DNA of 64,000 nucleotides from positions 4,650,001 through 4,714,000 of the forward strand of contig NZ_CP023439.1 in assembly GCF_002354895.1 (NCBI RefSeq), given 5' to 3'. Below, one piece after another: positions 36,709 through 44,650 of the stretch (positions within the stretch are counted from its first letter, which is position 1; every line of letters starts with the position of its first letter). This DNA comes from Thauera sp. K11 (GTDB lineage: Bacteria; Pseudomonadota; Gammaproteobacteria; Burkholderiales; Rhodocyclaceae). Both the position numbers and the translations under genes were made by a program. The notes under the pieces were generated by a model. The model searched no databases, had not been told where the DNA came from, and saw only the letters and a list, made by a program, of their open reading frames with translations.

Positions 36709-36736
36709 CGTATGCCGGTTCGAGCACGCCTGTCAA
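36709..36736 (-). promoter_or_regulatory. Candidate sigma-70 promoter of the dioxygenase operon
   Basis: On the - strand a perfect -35 TTGACA (36731-36736) and a weak -10 CATACG (36709-36714) are 16 bases apart. The operator repeat begins three bases further downstream. Confidence 0.55.
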
Positions 36737-36742
36737 GCGGAT

Positions 36743-36756
36743 TTGATCTGGATCAA
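36743..36756. promoter_or_regulatory. FNR/Anr-type box
   Basis: TTGATCTGGATCAA is a perfect match to the FNR/Anr consensus TTGAT-N4-ATCAA. It lies just upstream of the -35 of the dioxygenase promoter (centre about 47 bases before the likely start) and 165 bases before the paiB-like gene on the other strand. It may link either gene to oxygen supply. Confidence 0.55.
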
Positions 36757-36920
36757 AATTGGCTTTGCGATCAGGGCGCTGCGGCGATGCCGCCCCCCGG
36801 CGCTGCCCGTCCCGCAGACCGGCCCGGTGGATTCTTCCCCGATTGGCTCTTCTTGGCCGTCCGTTCGTCCGCAAGAATATCCCGCGACGATTCGCCATCC
36901 CTGAAAGACAAGGAGTCGAG

Positions 36921-37553
36921 ATGCACTGCCCGGCAATGTTCCGCGAGGAACGACTGGACGTCCTCCACGGACTGATTGCGGCTCACCCGCTGGCCATGCT
37001 GGTCACCGCGGGGAGCAGCGGCCTGATGGCCAACCTGGTTCCGTTCTCGCTGTGCGGCGGCGGCGGGCACGGCATCCTGCGGGCGCACCTTGCGAGGAAG
37101 AACGAACAGCTCGACGCGCTCCGCGAAGGGGCCGAGGCGCTGGTGATCTTCCAGGGGCCGGCGTGCTACGTGACGCCGTCGTGGTACCCGTCGAAGGCGG
37201 AGCACGGCAAGGTCGTGCCGACCTGGAACTACGCGATGGTCCAGGTTCGCGGCGAACCCCGGGTGATCGATGACGCGGCCTGGCTGCGCGCCCAGGTCGA
37301 GCGGCTCACCGGTGACCTCGAGAACGGACGCGGGCACCCGTGGAAGGTTTCCGACGCCCCCGGCGACTTCATCGCCGCGCAGCTCAAGGGCATCGTCGGC
37401 GTCGAGATTCCCATCCGTTCGATGCAGGGGAAGTGGAAGCTCAGCCAGAACCGCCTGCCGGCCGACCGCCAGGGGGTCATCGACGGCTTGAGGGCCGAGT
37501 GTGCCTGCCCGGCGATGCCGGACTTGATGGAGCAACTGGCGGACGGCCGCTGA
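36921..37553 (+). CDS. PaiB-like FMN-binding protein
   Basis: The 210-residue protein of the PaiB family has a split-barrel flavin-binding fold. MHCPAMFREERLDVLHGLIAAHPLAML opens the protein, PACYVTPSWYPSK and VVPTWNYAMVQVRG are the conserved core, and MQGKWKLSQNR is a family hallmark. PaiB was first described in Bacillus as a negative regulator of sporulation and protease genes; in proteobacteria it is more likely a flavin or pyridoxal-type oxidoreductase. AGGAG lies seven bases before the ATG. It is divergent from the dioxygenase operon, with the FNR-type box between them. Confidence 0.85.
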   Translation: MHCPAMFREERLDVLHGLIAAHPLAMLVTAGSSGLMANLVPFSLCGGGGHGILRAHLARKNEQLDALREGAEALVIFQGPACYVTPSWYPSKAEHGKVVPTWNYAMVQVRGEPRVIDDAAWLRAQVERLTGDLENGRGHPWKVSDAPGDFIAAQLKGIVGVEIPIRSMQGKWKLSQNRLPADRQGVIDGLRAECACPAMPDLMEQLADGR

Positions 37554-37624
37554 AGGCGATCCCGTCGCCCGGCGCGCTGCGCGCGGGAAGAGGCTGCCGG
37601 CGACTCCCGCCGCCGGCCTCGCAT

Positions 37625-37645
37625 CCGGCCGGCTTGCCCGGCCGG
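37625..37645. terminator. GC hairpin between convergent paiB-like and fpr genes
   Basis: CCGGCCGG (37625-37632) pairs with CCGGCCGG (37638-37645) around a five-base loop. No T-run is present. The position between two convergent genes suggests a bidirectional transcript end. Confidence 0.4.
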
Positions 37646-37660
37646 CCCGTCAAACCCGCC

Positions 37661-38437
37661 TCACTTCTCGATGAAGGCGTGCTCGATCACGTAGTCGGCC
37701 ACGTCGCCGATCCGCTTGGACATGCGGAAGCCCCGCGTGTCCAGCATGGTGCGGCAGTCCCTGAGCATGGGGGCGCTGCCGCAGATCATCGCCCGGTCCA
37801 CCGCCGGGTCCAGCGGCGGCAGGCCGATGTCCTCGAAGAGCTTGCCGTTCTCGACGAGATCGGTCAGGCGGCCCTGGTTGCGGTAGGGCTCGCGGGTCAC
37901 GGTGGGGTAGTAGATCAGCTTCTCGGCGATCGCTTCGCCGAGGAACTCGTGGTGGGGCAGTTCCTTGGTGATGAAGTCGTGGTACGCCAGTTCGCTCACG
38001 TAGCGCACGCCGTGCACCAGCACGATTTTCTCGAAGCGGTCGTAGAGATCCAGGTCGCGGATGACGCTCATGAAGGCGGCCAGGCCGGTGCCCGTGGAGA
38101 AGAGGTAGAGATGCTTGCCGGGCAGCAGGTCCGACAGCAGCAGGGTGCCGGTCGGCTTGCGGGACACGAGCAGGTCGTCGCCGGGCTGCAGGTGCTGCAG
38201 GCGGGAGGTGAGCGGGCCGTTCTGCACCTTGATGCTGAAGAACTCCAGCGTCTCTTCGTAGTTGGGGCTGGCGATGGAGTAGGCCCGGGTCAGCGGGCGG
38301 CCGTCCACTTCCAGGCCGATCATCACGAACTGGCCGTTCTCGAAGCGGATGGAACGATCGCGGGTGGTGGTGAAGGAAAAAAGGGTGTCGTTCCAGTGGT
38401 GAACACTGAGGACCTTCTCTGTGATGTAGGCAGCCAT
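37661..38437 (-). CDS. fpr: Ferredoxin/flavodoxin-NADP+ reductase
   Basis: The 258-residue FAD enzyme of the bacterial Fpr subclass carries FAD-binding RAYSIASPNYEETLEFF, the NADP site LYLFSTGTGLAAFMSVIRD and MICGSAPML, and the ending DYVIEHAFIEK. It transfers electrons between NADPH and ferredoxin or flavodoxin, often in oxidative stress response and FeS supply. The length matches E. coli Fpr (248) and the A. vinelandii enzyme (258). No strict operon partner is adjacent. It could also reduce the Rieske ferredoxin, but a dedicated reductase is present. Confidence 0.95.
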   Translation of the reverse strand: MAAYITEKVLSVHHWNDTLFSFTTTRDRSIRFENGQFVMIGLEVDGRPLTRAYSIASPNYEETLEFFSIKVQNGPLTSRLQHLQPGDDLLVSRKPTGTLLLSDLLPGKHLYLFSTGTGLAAFMSVIRDLDLYDRFEKIVLVHGVRYVSELAYHDFITKELPHHEFLGEAIAEKLIYYPTVTREPYRNQGRLTDLVENGKLFEDIGLPPLDPAVDRAMICGSAPMLRDCRTMLDTRGFRMSKRIGDVADYVIEHAFIEK

Positions 38438-38596
38438 GGGGTCGAGGGACGTCGATGTTGAGCGGAGGGCGAAATGTTACGCCGGTGGGGATAATTGGGT
38501 TGGCGTAGATCAAGTCCCGCGGCCTTCGCCGTTGCGGCCGGCGGCCCGCGATGCACCGGCCGATGGCATGATTCGTCGGCGCGCGGGTCTGCCGGC

Positions 38597-39499
38597 ATGG
38601 CCTCCAGGACGTCGATGCACAGAAGGCATTTCCTTTCCTCCGCGGTTTCGATCGCGCTTGCCGCCGGGCTGTGGCCGCGGCGCGGTCTTTCCGGCATGCC
38701 GGAACGCCAGGATGCCGTGGCGGCCCGGCTGCAGGCGCTGGAGGCGGACGTCGGCGGGCGTCTCGGCGTGTATGTGGTGGATACGCAGAGCGGCGCCGGA
38801 TACGGCTATCGCCCGGACGAGCGCTTTCTGATGCTCAGTTCCTTCAAGCTGCTGGCGAGTGCGCTGGTGCTGCATCGGGTGGATGCGGGGCTGGATTCGC
38901 TGGCGCGGCGCATCTCGTATGGCAGGGAGGACCTGGTGCCCTGGTCGCCGGTGACCGGGCGCCACGCCGGCGGCGAGGGCATGACGCTGGCCGGGCTGTG
39001 CGAAGCGGCGGTCACCACGAGCGACAACACCGCGGCCAATCTCATCCTGGCCAGCTATGGCGGGCCGGCGGCGCTGACGGCCTACCTGCGGCAGCTCGGC
39101 GACACCGTCACCCGCCTGGACCGCAACGAACCCACGCTCAACGACAAGCATCCGCACGAGCCGTTCGACACCACCTCGCCGCGCGCCATGGTCGGCAGCA
39201 TGCGCAAGCTGGTGCTGGGCGAGGCGCTGTCCGCCGCGTCGCGCGAGCGCCTGCAGCAATGGCTGCTCGGCAATACGACGGGCGGCAGGCGGTTGAAGGC
39301 GGGGTTGCCCGCGGACTGGCGCATCGGCGACAAGACCGGCACCGCCGGGATGGATGCGAACGACGTCGGCGTGGTCTGGCCACCCGGTCGCGCGCCGCTG
39401 CTGGTCGCCGCCTATCTGGCGGACAGCCCGGCGGAGGGCGCCGCCAGGGAAGCCGCGATCGCGGACGTCGGACGGCTGCTGCGGGACATCGCGCGCTGA
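38597..39499 (+). CDS. bla: Class A beta-lactamase, Tat-type leader
   Basis: The 300-residue serine beta-lactamase carries all class A motifs: SSFK with nucleophile Ser81 and Lys84 (Ambler Ser70/Lys73), SDN at 142-144 (Ambler 130), EPTLN with Glu178 (Ambler Glu166), and KTG at 246-248 (Ambler 234). The leader MHRRHFLSSAVSIALAAGLW has a twin-arginine-like RR, so export by Tat is possible. It hydrolyses beta-lactams in the periplasm; the spectrum cannot be read from sequence. An alternative start is ATG 38615. No mobile element or ampR-like regulator is adjacent, so it looks chromosomal. Confidence 0.92.
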   Translation: MASRTSMHRRHFLSSAVSIALAAGLWPRRGLSGMPERQDAVAARLQALEADVGGRLGVYVVDTQSGAGYGYRPDERFLMLSSFKLLASALVLHRVDAGLDSLARRISYGREDLVPWSPVTGRHAGGEGMTLAGLCEAAVTTSDNTAANLILASYGGPAALTAYLRQLGDTVTRLDRNEPTLNDKHPHEPFDTTSPRAMVGSMRKLVLGEALSAASRERLQQWLLGNTTGGRRLKAGLPADWRIGDKTGTAGMDANDVGVVWPPGRAPLLVAAYLADSPAEGAAREAAIADVGRLLRDIAR

Positions 39500-39517
39500 G
39501 CAGGCGCGGGCCGGCGG

Positions 39518-39696
39518 CTCACCGATGCGTCCGGCACGCTGATCGGTGTCTGCCACCACACCGGCCTGCTCGACGAGGCGGGCCGCCTGCCGCGGCTGAA
39601 GAAGGCGCCGAGATCGCCTGGGACGACCTCACCGAAGCCGCGCCGGCGGTGGCGCTCATCGCCGCCGCCTTCGTGGCGAAGTTCTCGCTGCTCTGA
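39518..39696 (+). pseudogene. Remnant of an AzgA-type (NCS2) purine permease
   Basis: Two fragments in different frames resemble separate parts of adenine/guanine-hypoxanthine permeases. LTDASGTLIGVCHHTGLLDE (frame of 39518) resembles the LFDTTGTLIGVA...GLLD region. AEIAWDDLTEAAPAVALIAA (from 39607) resembles the IDWDDLTEAIPAF region near the C-terminus. The piece normally between them is missing and no start exists. It reads as the debris of an internally deleted gene. The identification is from remembered family motifs only. Confidence 0.5.
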
Positions 39697-39958
39697 TCCT
39701 CCCTCCCGCTGCCGGCCGGCCTGCCCAACACCGGTGCATTTCCCGGCCGGCGGCTTCCCGATTCGGTGCGTCCGCCGCGGCCGCAGGCGCGCCCCCGGTG
39801 AAAAAACCTTGAAAAACAAGTGGCAGAAAACTGGCACGCAGCCTGCTTTGGATCGTCTGCCCGACCGGCGTCCCTGAGCCGGCTGCGGCGGCAGGTCGGC
39901 AATGCGGTGGGCCGAACCATGAAGTTCGCCAGCCAAGCGCTCCCGGCCACGATCAAAA

Positions 39959-39974
39959 ATGTGAATATTCACAT
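39959..39974. promoter_or_regulatory. Palindrome ATGTGAATATTCACAT before the iac operon
   Basis: A perfect 16-bp palindrome lies ten bases upstream of the -35 of the iac promoter. The related ATGTGATCAATCACAT stands at 48208-48223, before the importer genes. The common form is ATGTGA-N4-TCACAT. It is a candidate site for the IacR-like MarR regulator (54790-55260). Confidence 0.65.
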
Positions 39975-39984
39975 GAAAAATCTC

Positions 39985-40013
39985 TTGACTAAGCACAAAA
40001 GCGATTCTAATCT
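39985..40013 (+). promoter_or_regulatory. Sigma-70 promoter of the iac operon
   Basis: TTGACT (39985-39990) and TAATCT (40008-40013) are separated by 17 bases, the best sigma-70 spacing. The region is strikingly AT-rich compared with its surroundings. The start of transcription should be near 40020, about 60 bases before the iacH ATG. The rest of the gap 39697-39958 holds nothing I recognise. Confidence 0.75.
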
Positions 40014-40080
40014 TTGCATCAACAAAGTGAATTCGAGCCCGGCAAGCAGGGCGCGGCGGCAACGAGACGAGGACGGACCG

Positions 40081-41196
40081 ATGAGCATCTTCGTGGTGAA
40101 ACTGGACCTGGGCGGCAGCGGCCCGACGGTGGCGATCAAGGACACGATCGACGTCGCCGGCGTGCCGACCCGCGCAGGCAGCCGCGCCTTCGAGGACGCG
40201 GCGCCGGCCGCCGCCAACGCGGCCGTCGTCGACCGGCTGCTCGCCGCGGGCTATCACCTCGTTGGCAAGGCCAACATGCATGAACTGGCCTTCGGCACCA
40301 CCGGCCTCAATGCCTGGACCGGCACGCCGGTCAATCCGCGCCATCCGGCCTACGTGCCCGGCGGATCGTCGAGCGGCTCCGCCGCCGCCGTGGCGGCGGG
40401 GCTGGCCGAGGCCGCGCTGGGCACCGACACCGGCGGGTCGATCCGCATCCCCGCGGCGTGCTGCGGCGTGTTCGGCCTGAAGCCGACCTTCGGCCGCGTC
40501 AGCCGCGACGGCGTGATGCCGGCGCAGACCAGCCTGGACTGCGTCGGCCCCTTCGCCGGCGACATGGACGCGCTGATCGCCTGTATGCGGGCGATCGACC
40601 CGGACTTCGGCGCGCTCCCCGACACGGCGGGCGTGACGGTCGGCCTGGTCGAGGTGGAGGCGAGGCCGGAGATCCGGCGTGCGGTCGAGGCCGCGGTCGC
40701 GGCCGGCGGTTTCGCCGCCGGACGCGTCGTGCTGGACGCATTCGTCCGTGCCTACGACGCGGGGCTGGTGGTGATCAACGCCGAAACCTGGGCGGCCTGC
40801 GGCGAACTGGTCGCCACCGGCCGCGTCGGCGAGGACGTCGCCAAGCGCCTGCTGGCCGCGTCGCGGACCACGGCGGCCGACGTGCAGGCGGCCGAGGCGG
40901 TGCGCGCCGCCTTCACCGCGCAGGTGGACGAAGCCCTGCGCACCTTCCCGATCCTCGCGCTGCCGACCATGGCCGATGCCCCGCCGCTGCTCGAATCCGG
41001 CGCCGACACCAGCAAGCTGGTCGGCATGACCTCGCTGGTGCGGCCCTTCAACCTGTCCGGCCATCCGGCCATCGCCATTCCGCTGCAGGGGGCCGGCGAC
41101 TTCCCGATGAGCCTGCAGCTCGTGGCGGCCAAAGGCCGGGACGAACTGCTTTGTGCGGTGGCGCGGCAGATCGCCGGCCGCCTGGATCAACACTGA
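40081..41196 (+). CDS. iacH: Amidase-signature family hydrolase IacH
   Basis: The 371-residue amidase-signature enzyme has the catalytic triad Lys20 in VAIKDTIDVAG, the cis-serine in YVPGGSSSGSAAAVAAG (residues 96-98) and nucleophile Ser120 in GTDTGGSIRIPA. It hydrolyses amide bonds. In indole-3-acetate (iac) clusters an amidase gene, iacH, accompanies the catabolic genes; conversion of an indole-3-acetamide-like or ring-opened amide is presumed. It is shorter than usual amidases (about 450-500) because the C-terminal part is compact. It is the first gene after the promoter at 39985-40013. ATG 40081 was chosen because the signature fold starts right after it. Confidence 0.83.
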   Translation: MSIFVVKLDLGGSGPTVAIKDTIDVAGVPTRAGSRAFEDAAPAAANAAVVDRLLAAGYHLVGKANMHELAFGTTGLNAWTGTPVNPRHPAYVPGGSSSGSAAAVAAGLAEAALGTDTGGSIRIPAACCGVFGLKPTFGRVSRDGVMPAQTSLDCVGPFAGDMDALIACMRAIDPDFGALPDTAGVTVGLVEVEARPEIRRAVEAAVAAGGFAAGRVVLDAFVRAYDAGLVVINAETWAACGELVATGRVGEDVAKRLLAASRTTAADVQAAEAVRAAFTAQVDEALRTFPILALPTMADAPPLLESGADTSKLVGMTSLVRPFNLSGHPAIAIPLQGAGDFPMSLQLVAAKGRDELLCAVARQIAGRLDQH

Positions 41197-41215
41197 ACGA
41201 AAACCGGAGGCGTCA

Positions 41216-42382
41216 ATGTTGGCAAGCCTGAAAGACACCGTCAGCAGCACGGCCGTGGCCCCGTCTGCCACCGAAATGGACGAACTGCTGCGCGACATCC
41301 GCGCGCGGCGCAAGGAGTTCGAGGCGCAGCGCTTCATCTCGCCCGACATCATCCAGCGCTTCAAGAAGATCGGCGTGTATCGCGCGCTGGTGGCGAAGCG
41401 CTTCGGCGGCGAGGAGAAATCGCCCGCCGAATTCTGTGAGCTGATCGAAACGATCTCGCACGCCGACGGCTCGGCCGGCTGGGTGGCGAGCTTCGGCATC
41501 GGCGGCGTGTACCTGGCCGCGCTGCCGGTTGCGACGCTGGAAAAGGTCTACGCCGACGGCCCCGACGTCGTGTTCGCCGGCGGCATCTTCCCGCCGCAGC
41601 CGGCCGAACTGGTCGCAGGCGGCTACAAGGTCAATGGCCGCTGGAGCTGGGGCAGCGGCAGCATGGGCTCGGAAGTGGTCGGCGCCGGCATCCTGCCCAA
41701 GAGTGCCGACGGCTCCGGCCTGCCGCGCATGGCGGTGATGCCGCGCGACAAGGTGCAGATCGTGCCCAACTGGGAGGTCATGGGCCTGCTCGGCACCGGC
41801 AGCCACGACATCGTCGTCAAGGACGTGGTGGTGCCCGAGGAATGGACCTTCGTGCGCGGCGGCGCCTCGTCGCTCGAAACGCCGCTGTACCGCTACCCGA
41901 CGCTGTCCTTCGCGGCGCAGGTGCTCACCGTCGTCGGCCTGGGCATCGCCCGTGCCGCGATCGACGAGGTGATCGGCATGGCCGCGGGCCGCGCCTCGGT
42001 CACCGGCGCCCCCAACCTGGGCGAGCGCGTCTATGTGCAGCTCGAGATGGCCAGGATCGAGGCCGAACTGCGCGCCGCGCGCGCCTGGTTCTACCAGGCC
42101 ATCGACGACGTCTGGCAGGTGCTGCTCGCCGGCGGCACGCCGACCGACCACCAGGTGAGCATGCTGCGGCTGTCGACCACGCACGCCTCGCGCGTGGCGG
42201 CCGACGTGACGCGCCGCGCGCAGATGGTGTCGGGCGGCACCGGCGTCTATGAATCCAGCCCGCTCGCGGCGCAGGTGCGCGACGCGCAGATGATCACCCA
42301 GCACGCCTTCATGGGCGACATCACCTACCAGAATGCCGGCGCCATGATGTTCGGCCTCAAGCCCCTGCCGGGCTACCTGTGA
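41216..42382 (+). CDS. iacA: Acyl-CoA-dehydrogenase-fold flavin monooxygenase IacA
   Basis: The 388-residue protein has the acyl-CoA dehydrogenase fold of group D flavin monooxygenases. It shows ISHADGSAGWVASFGIGG, a beta-domain VNGRWSWGSGSMGSEVVGAG and GLLGTGSHDIVVKDVVVPEE, and a C-terminal helical bundle ending NAGAMMFGLKPLPGYL. Such enzymes use free reduced flavin from a separate reductase, here IacG. In P. putida 1290 and other strains IacA starts indole-3-acetate degradation by hydroxylating the indole ring at C2. A GGAGG site lies before ATG 41216. The neighbourhood with iacB/C/D/E strongly supports the assignment. Confidence 0.88.
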   Translation: MLASLKDTVSSTAVAPSATEMDELLRDIRARRKEFEAQRFISPDIIQRFKKIGVYRALVAKRFGGEEKSPAEFCELIETISHADGSAGWVASFGIGGVYLAALPVATLEKVYADGPDVVFAGGIFPPQPAELVAGGYKVNGRWSWGSGSMGSEVVGAGILPKSADGSGLPRMAVMPRDKVQIVPNWEVMGLLGTGSHDIVVKDVVVPEEWTFVRGGASSLETPLYRYPTLSFAAQVLTVVGLGIARAAIDEVIGMAAGRASVTGAPNLGERVYVQLEMARIEAELRAARAWFYQAIDDVWQVLLAGGTPTDHQVSMLRLSTTHASRVAADVTRRAQMVSGGTGVYESSPLAAQVRDAQMITQHAFMGDITYQNAGAMMFGLKPLPGYL

Positions 42383-42408
42383 CCTTCACCACTCAGACGG
42401 AGCGAGAA

Positions 42409-42768
42409 ATGAGCGACAAGACCCCCCTGCGCGTGCTGTTCTGCATGGGCGTGAACCAGAACTTCATGGACGGCACCGCCGACGAGATGAAGGACGTGTG
42501 GGCCGCCTTCGTGGCCATGATGCAGGGCATCGCCCGCCTGCCCGGCGTGCGCGTGCTCGGCAACATGGACGACGACCGCATCATGGTCGGCCCCTCGGTC
42601 GCCTTTCCGTGGACGACCTATGTGCTGGCCGACGTGCCCGACTACGACACGGTGACCGCGGCCTGCAACCTGTTCCGTGTCACCCCGGTCGGCGACGGCA
42701 CCTGCAAGCTGTGGAAGTACATGCGCGTCGAGGCCCGCATCGGCCGCGAACTGGCCATCCCCGACTGA
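42409..42768 (+). CDS. iacB: IacB, small conserved protein of the indoleacetate pathway
   Basis: The 119-residue protein has no recognised catalytic motif. Visible features are LRVLFCMGVNQNFMDGTADEM and the conserved ending CKLWKYMRVEARIGRELAIPD. Its size and place directly behind iacA fit IacB, whose role in the pathway is unresolved. The start at ATG 42409, with a GGAGCGAGA site, was preferred over a GTG that overlaps the iacA stop. Confidence 0.78.
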   Translation: MSDKTPLRVLFCMGVNQNFMDGTADEMKDVWAAFVAMMQGIARLPGVRVLGNMDDDRIMVGPSVAFPWTTYVLADVPDYDTVTAACNLFRVTPVGDGTCKLWKYMRVEARIGRELAIPD

Positions 42769-42787
42769 GGCAGAGGAAGCGCCCGCC

Positions 42788-43309
42788 ATGTCCGACAGCA
42801 AGAAGCTGCGCCGCCTCGAGGCCCGCCTCGAACGCTTCGAGGCCGAGCACGCCATCCGCGCCTGCATGGACCGCTACATGGTGCTGTGCGATGCGCTCGA
42901 CGCGGCCACGCCGCTGGACGAACTGGCCGGGCTGTTCACCAGAGACGCGATCTGGGAAGGCGTGGGCGACAAGTACCGCGACTCCTTCGGCCGCATCCAG
43001 GGGCGCGCGGCGCTGCGGGAGATGTTCGGCAAGTACATGACCGAGCCGGCCCACTTCGCGCTCAACGTGCATTTCCTGACCTCCGAACTGATCGAGGTGC
43101 ATGCCGCCGATGCCGCCCGCGGCAACTGGGTGATGTTGCAGACCTCGACCTTCGCCAGCGGCGCTTCGCACCTGAACGCCGCCCGGCTGACGGTGGATTT
43201 CGTGCGCGGCAAGAGCGGGTGGCGGATGTCGCACTTCCGCACCCGGAACCTCTTCAGCCGGCCGATCGACGCGTGGAACCGGACCGAACCGCTGCCGGTG
43301 CCGCACTGA
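42788..43309 (+). CDS. iacI: SnoaL-like protein IacI
   Basis: The 173-residue protein has the SnoaL/NTF2-like fold. A coiled-coil-like start (LRRLEARLERFEAEHAIRAC) is followed by MDRYMVLCDALDAATPLDELAGLF, DAIWEGVGDKYRDSFGRIQG and a final beta-sheet with HFRTRNLF. Such folds act as small hydrolases, isomerases or binding modules. It occupies the iacI position between iacB and iacC; its function is unknown. No ring-hydroxylating beta-subunit partner role is implied, since iacD is present. Confidence 0.75.
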   Translation: MSDSKKLRRLEARLERFEAEHAIRACMDRYMVLCDALDAATPLDELAGLFTRDAIWEGVGDKYRDSFGRIQGRAALREMFGKYMTEPAHFALNVHFLTSELIEVHAADAARGNWVMLQTSTFASGASHLNAARLTVDFVRGKSGWRMSHFRTRNLFSRPIDAWNRTEPLPVPH

Positions 43310-43364
43310 CAGAACGTTTTTTTCCGATCCGGGCCCGTCCCGGACCAAGCAAGAGGAACGCATC

Positions 43365-44636
43365 ATGACGAACAAGACCGACGCGCATCAGACGCTCACG
43401 CTGGGTGACCGGGTCCAGGCGGACCGCGTGCATACCTCGCTCTACACCGATCCCGCCATCTTCGAGCAGGAGATGGACAAGATCTTCTCCAGCACCTGGG
43501 TGTGGGTGGCCCATGCCAGCGAGATCCCCGAGGCGGGCAGCTACAAGAACACCTACATCGGCCGCCAGCCGGTCATCGCCGTGCGCGACCGCAAGCAGCA
43601 GGTGCACGTGCTGCTCAACCGCTGCCGCCACCGCGCCGCCACCGTGTGCGAAGGCAAGAAGGGCAAGACCAACAGCTTCGTCTGTCCCTACCACGGCTGG
43701 AGCTACTCGCTGGACGGCGCGCTGCGTGGCGTGCCGCATCCCGAGAGCTACGCCGACCAGCTCGACAAGGGCGAACTGGGGCTGGTGAGCCTGCGCGTGG
43801 AAGAGTACGCCGGCATGATCTTCGCCACCTTCAAGGACGACATCGAGCCGCTGGCCGACTACCTCGGCCCGGCGAAGAAGTGGATTGATCTGTTCATGAA
43901 GCAGGGCGGCGGCTACCCCGTCAAGGTGCTGGGCGAACACCGCTTCCGCTTCCCCGGCAACTGGAAGATCCAGCTCGAGAACACCACCGACGCCTACCAC
44001 TTCCCGCTGGTGCACAAGTCCTTCCTCAGCTCGGTCGACAAGCAGACCGAAGAGATGCTCGACTTCGTCGGCGGCCCCGGCTACGTCGAGGACCTGGGCA
44101 ACGGCCACAGCGTGATGGTGATGATCCCGCAACTGATCGACCTCGAGGAAAACCTCGACGCGCCCATCCCCGGGCGCTTCGCCGAGCTGGCCGAGCAGTT
44201 GCGCGCCGAGCAGTACCCCGAGCAGGAAGTGCGCCGCATCGTGCGCGCGGTGGGCGGTTCGGGCTTCAACCTGAACATCTTCCCCAACGTCGCCTGCTCC
44301 ATGGCCTTCTTCCGCGTGCTGCAGCCGATCTCGGTGATCGAGACCGAGATCCACCACGCGGTGATCACGATGGACGGCGGCCCGCAGGCCGCCAACCAGG
44401 CGCGGCTGCGGCTGCACGAACACTTCCAGGGGCCGATGGGCTTCGGCACGCCGGACGACTCCGAAGCCTGGGAGCGCGTGCAGAAGGGCGCGGGCGCCGG
44501 TACCGACCTGTGGATCATGCTGAACCGGGGGCTGCCGGGCGAGAAGCCGACGGCCGACGGGCGGGCGAGCGACGTGAGTGCCGAGACCGGCATGCGCGCC
44601 GCCTACCAGCAGTGGAAGAAACTGATGACCGCCTGA
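43365..44636 (+). CDS. iacC: Rieske dioxygenase alpha subunit IacC
   Basis: The 423-residue oxygenase has Rieske ligands Cys87-X-His89 (NRCRHRAATVC) and Cys107-X2-His110 (VCPYHGWSYSLDG), and mononuclear iron motif ENTTDAYHFPLVH. In the iac pathway the IacCD oxygenase with reductase IacF acts on an oxidised indoleacetate intermediate (dioxindole-3-acetate) on the way to catechol. It is paralogous to the alpha subunit at 35368-36654, but the two are clearly different proteins. AGAGGA precedes the ATG. Confidence 0.88.
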   Translation: MTNKTDAHQTLTLGDRVQADRVHTSLYTDPAIFEQEMDKIFSSTWVWVAHASEIPEAGSYKNTYIGRQPVIAVRDRKQQVHVLLNRCRHRAATVCEGKKGKTNSFVCPYHGWSYSLDGALRGVPHPESYADQLDKGELGLVSLRVEEYAGMIFATFKDDIEPLADYLGPAKKWIDLFMKQGGGYPVKVLGEHRFRFPGNWKIQLENTTDAYHFPLVHKSFLSSVDKQTEEMLDFVGGPGYVEDLGNGHSVMVMIPQLIDLEENLDAPIPGRFAELAEQLRAEQYPEQEVRRIVRAVGGSGFNLNIFPNVACSMAFFRVLQPISVIETEIHHAVITMDGGPQAANQARLRLHEHFQGPMGFGTPDDSEAWERVQKGAGAGTDLWIMLNRGLPGEKPTADGRASDVSAETGMRAAYQQWKKLMTA

Positions 44637-44650
44637 CCGGAGAACCGCAC

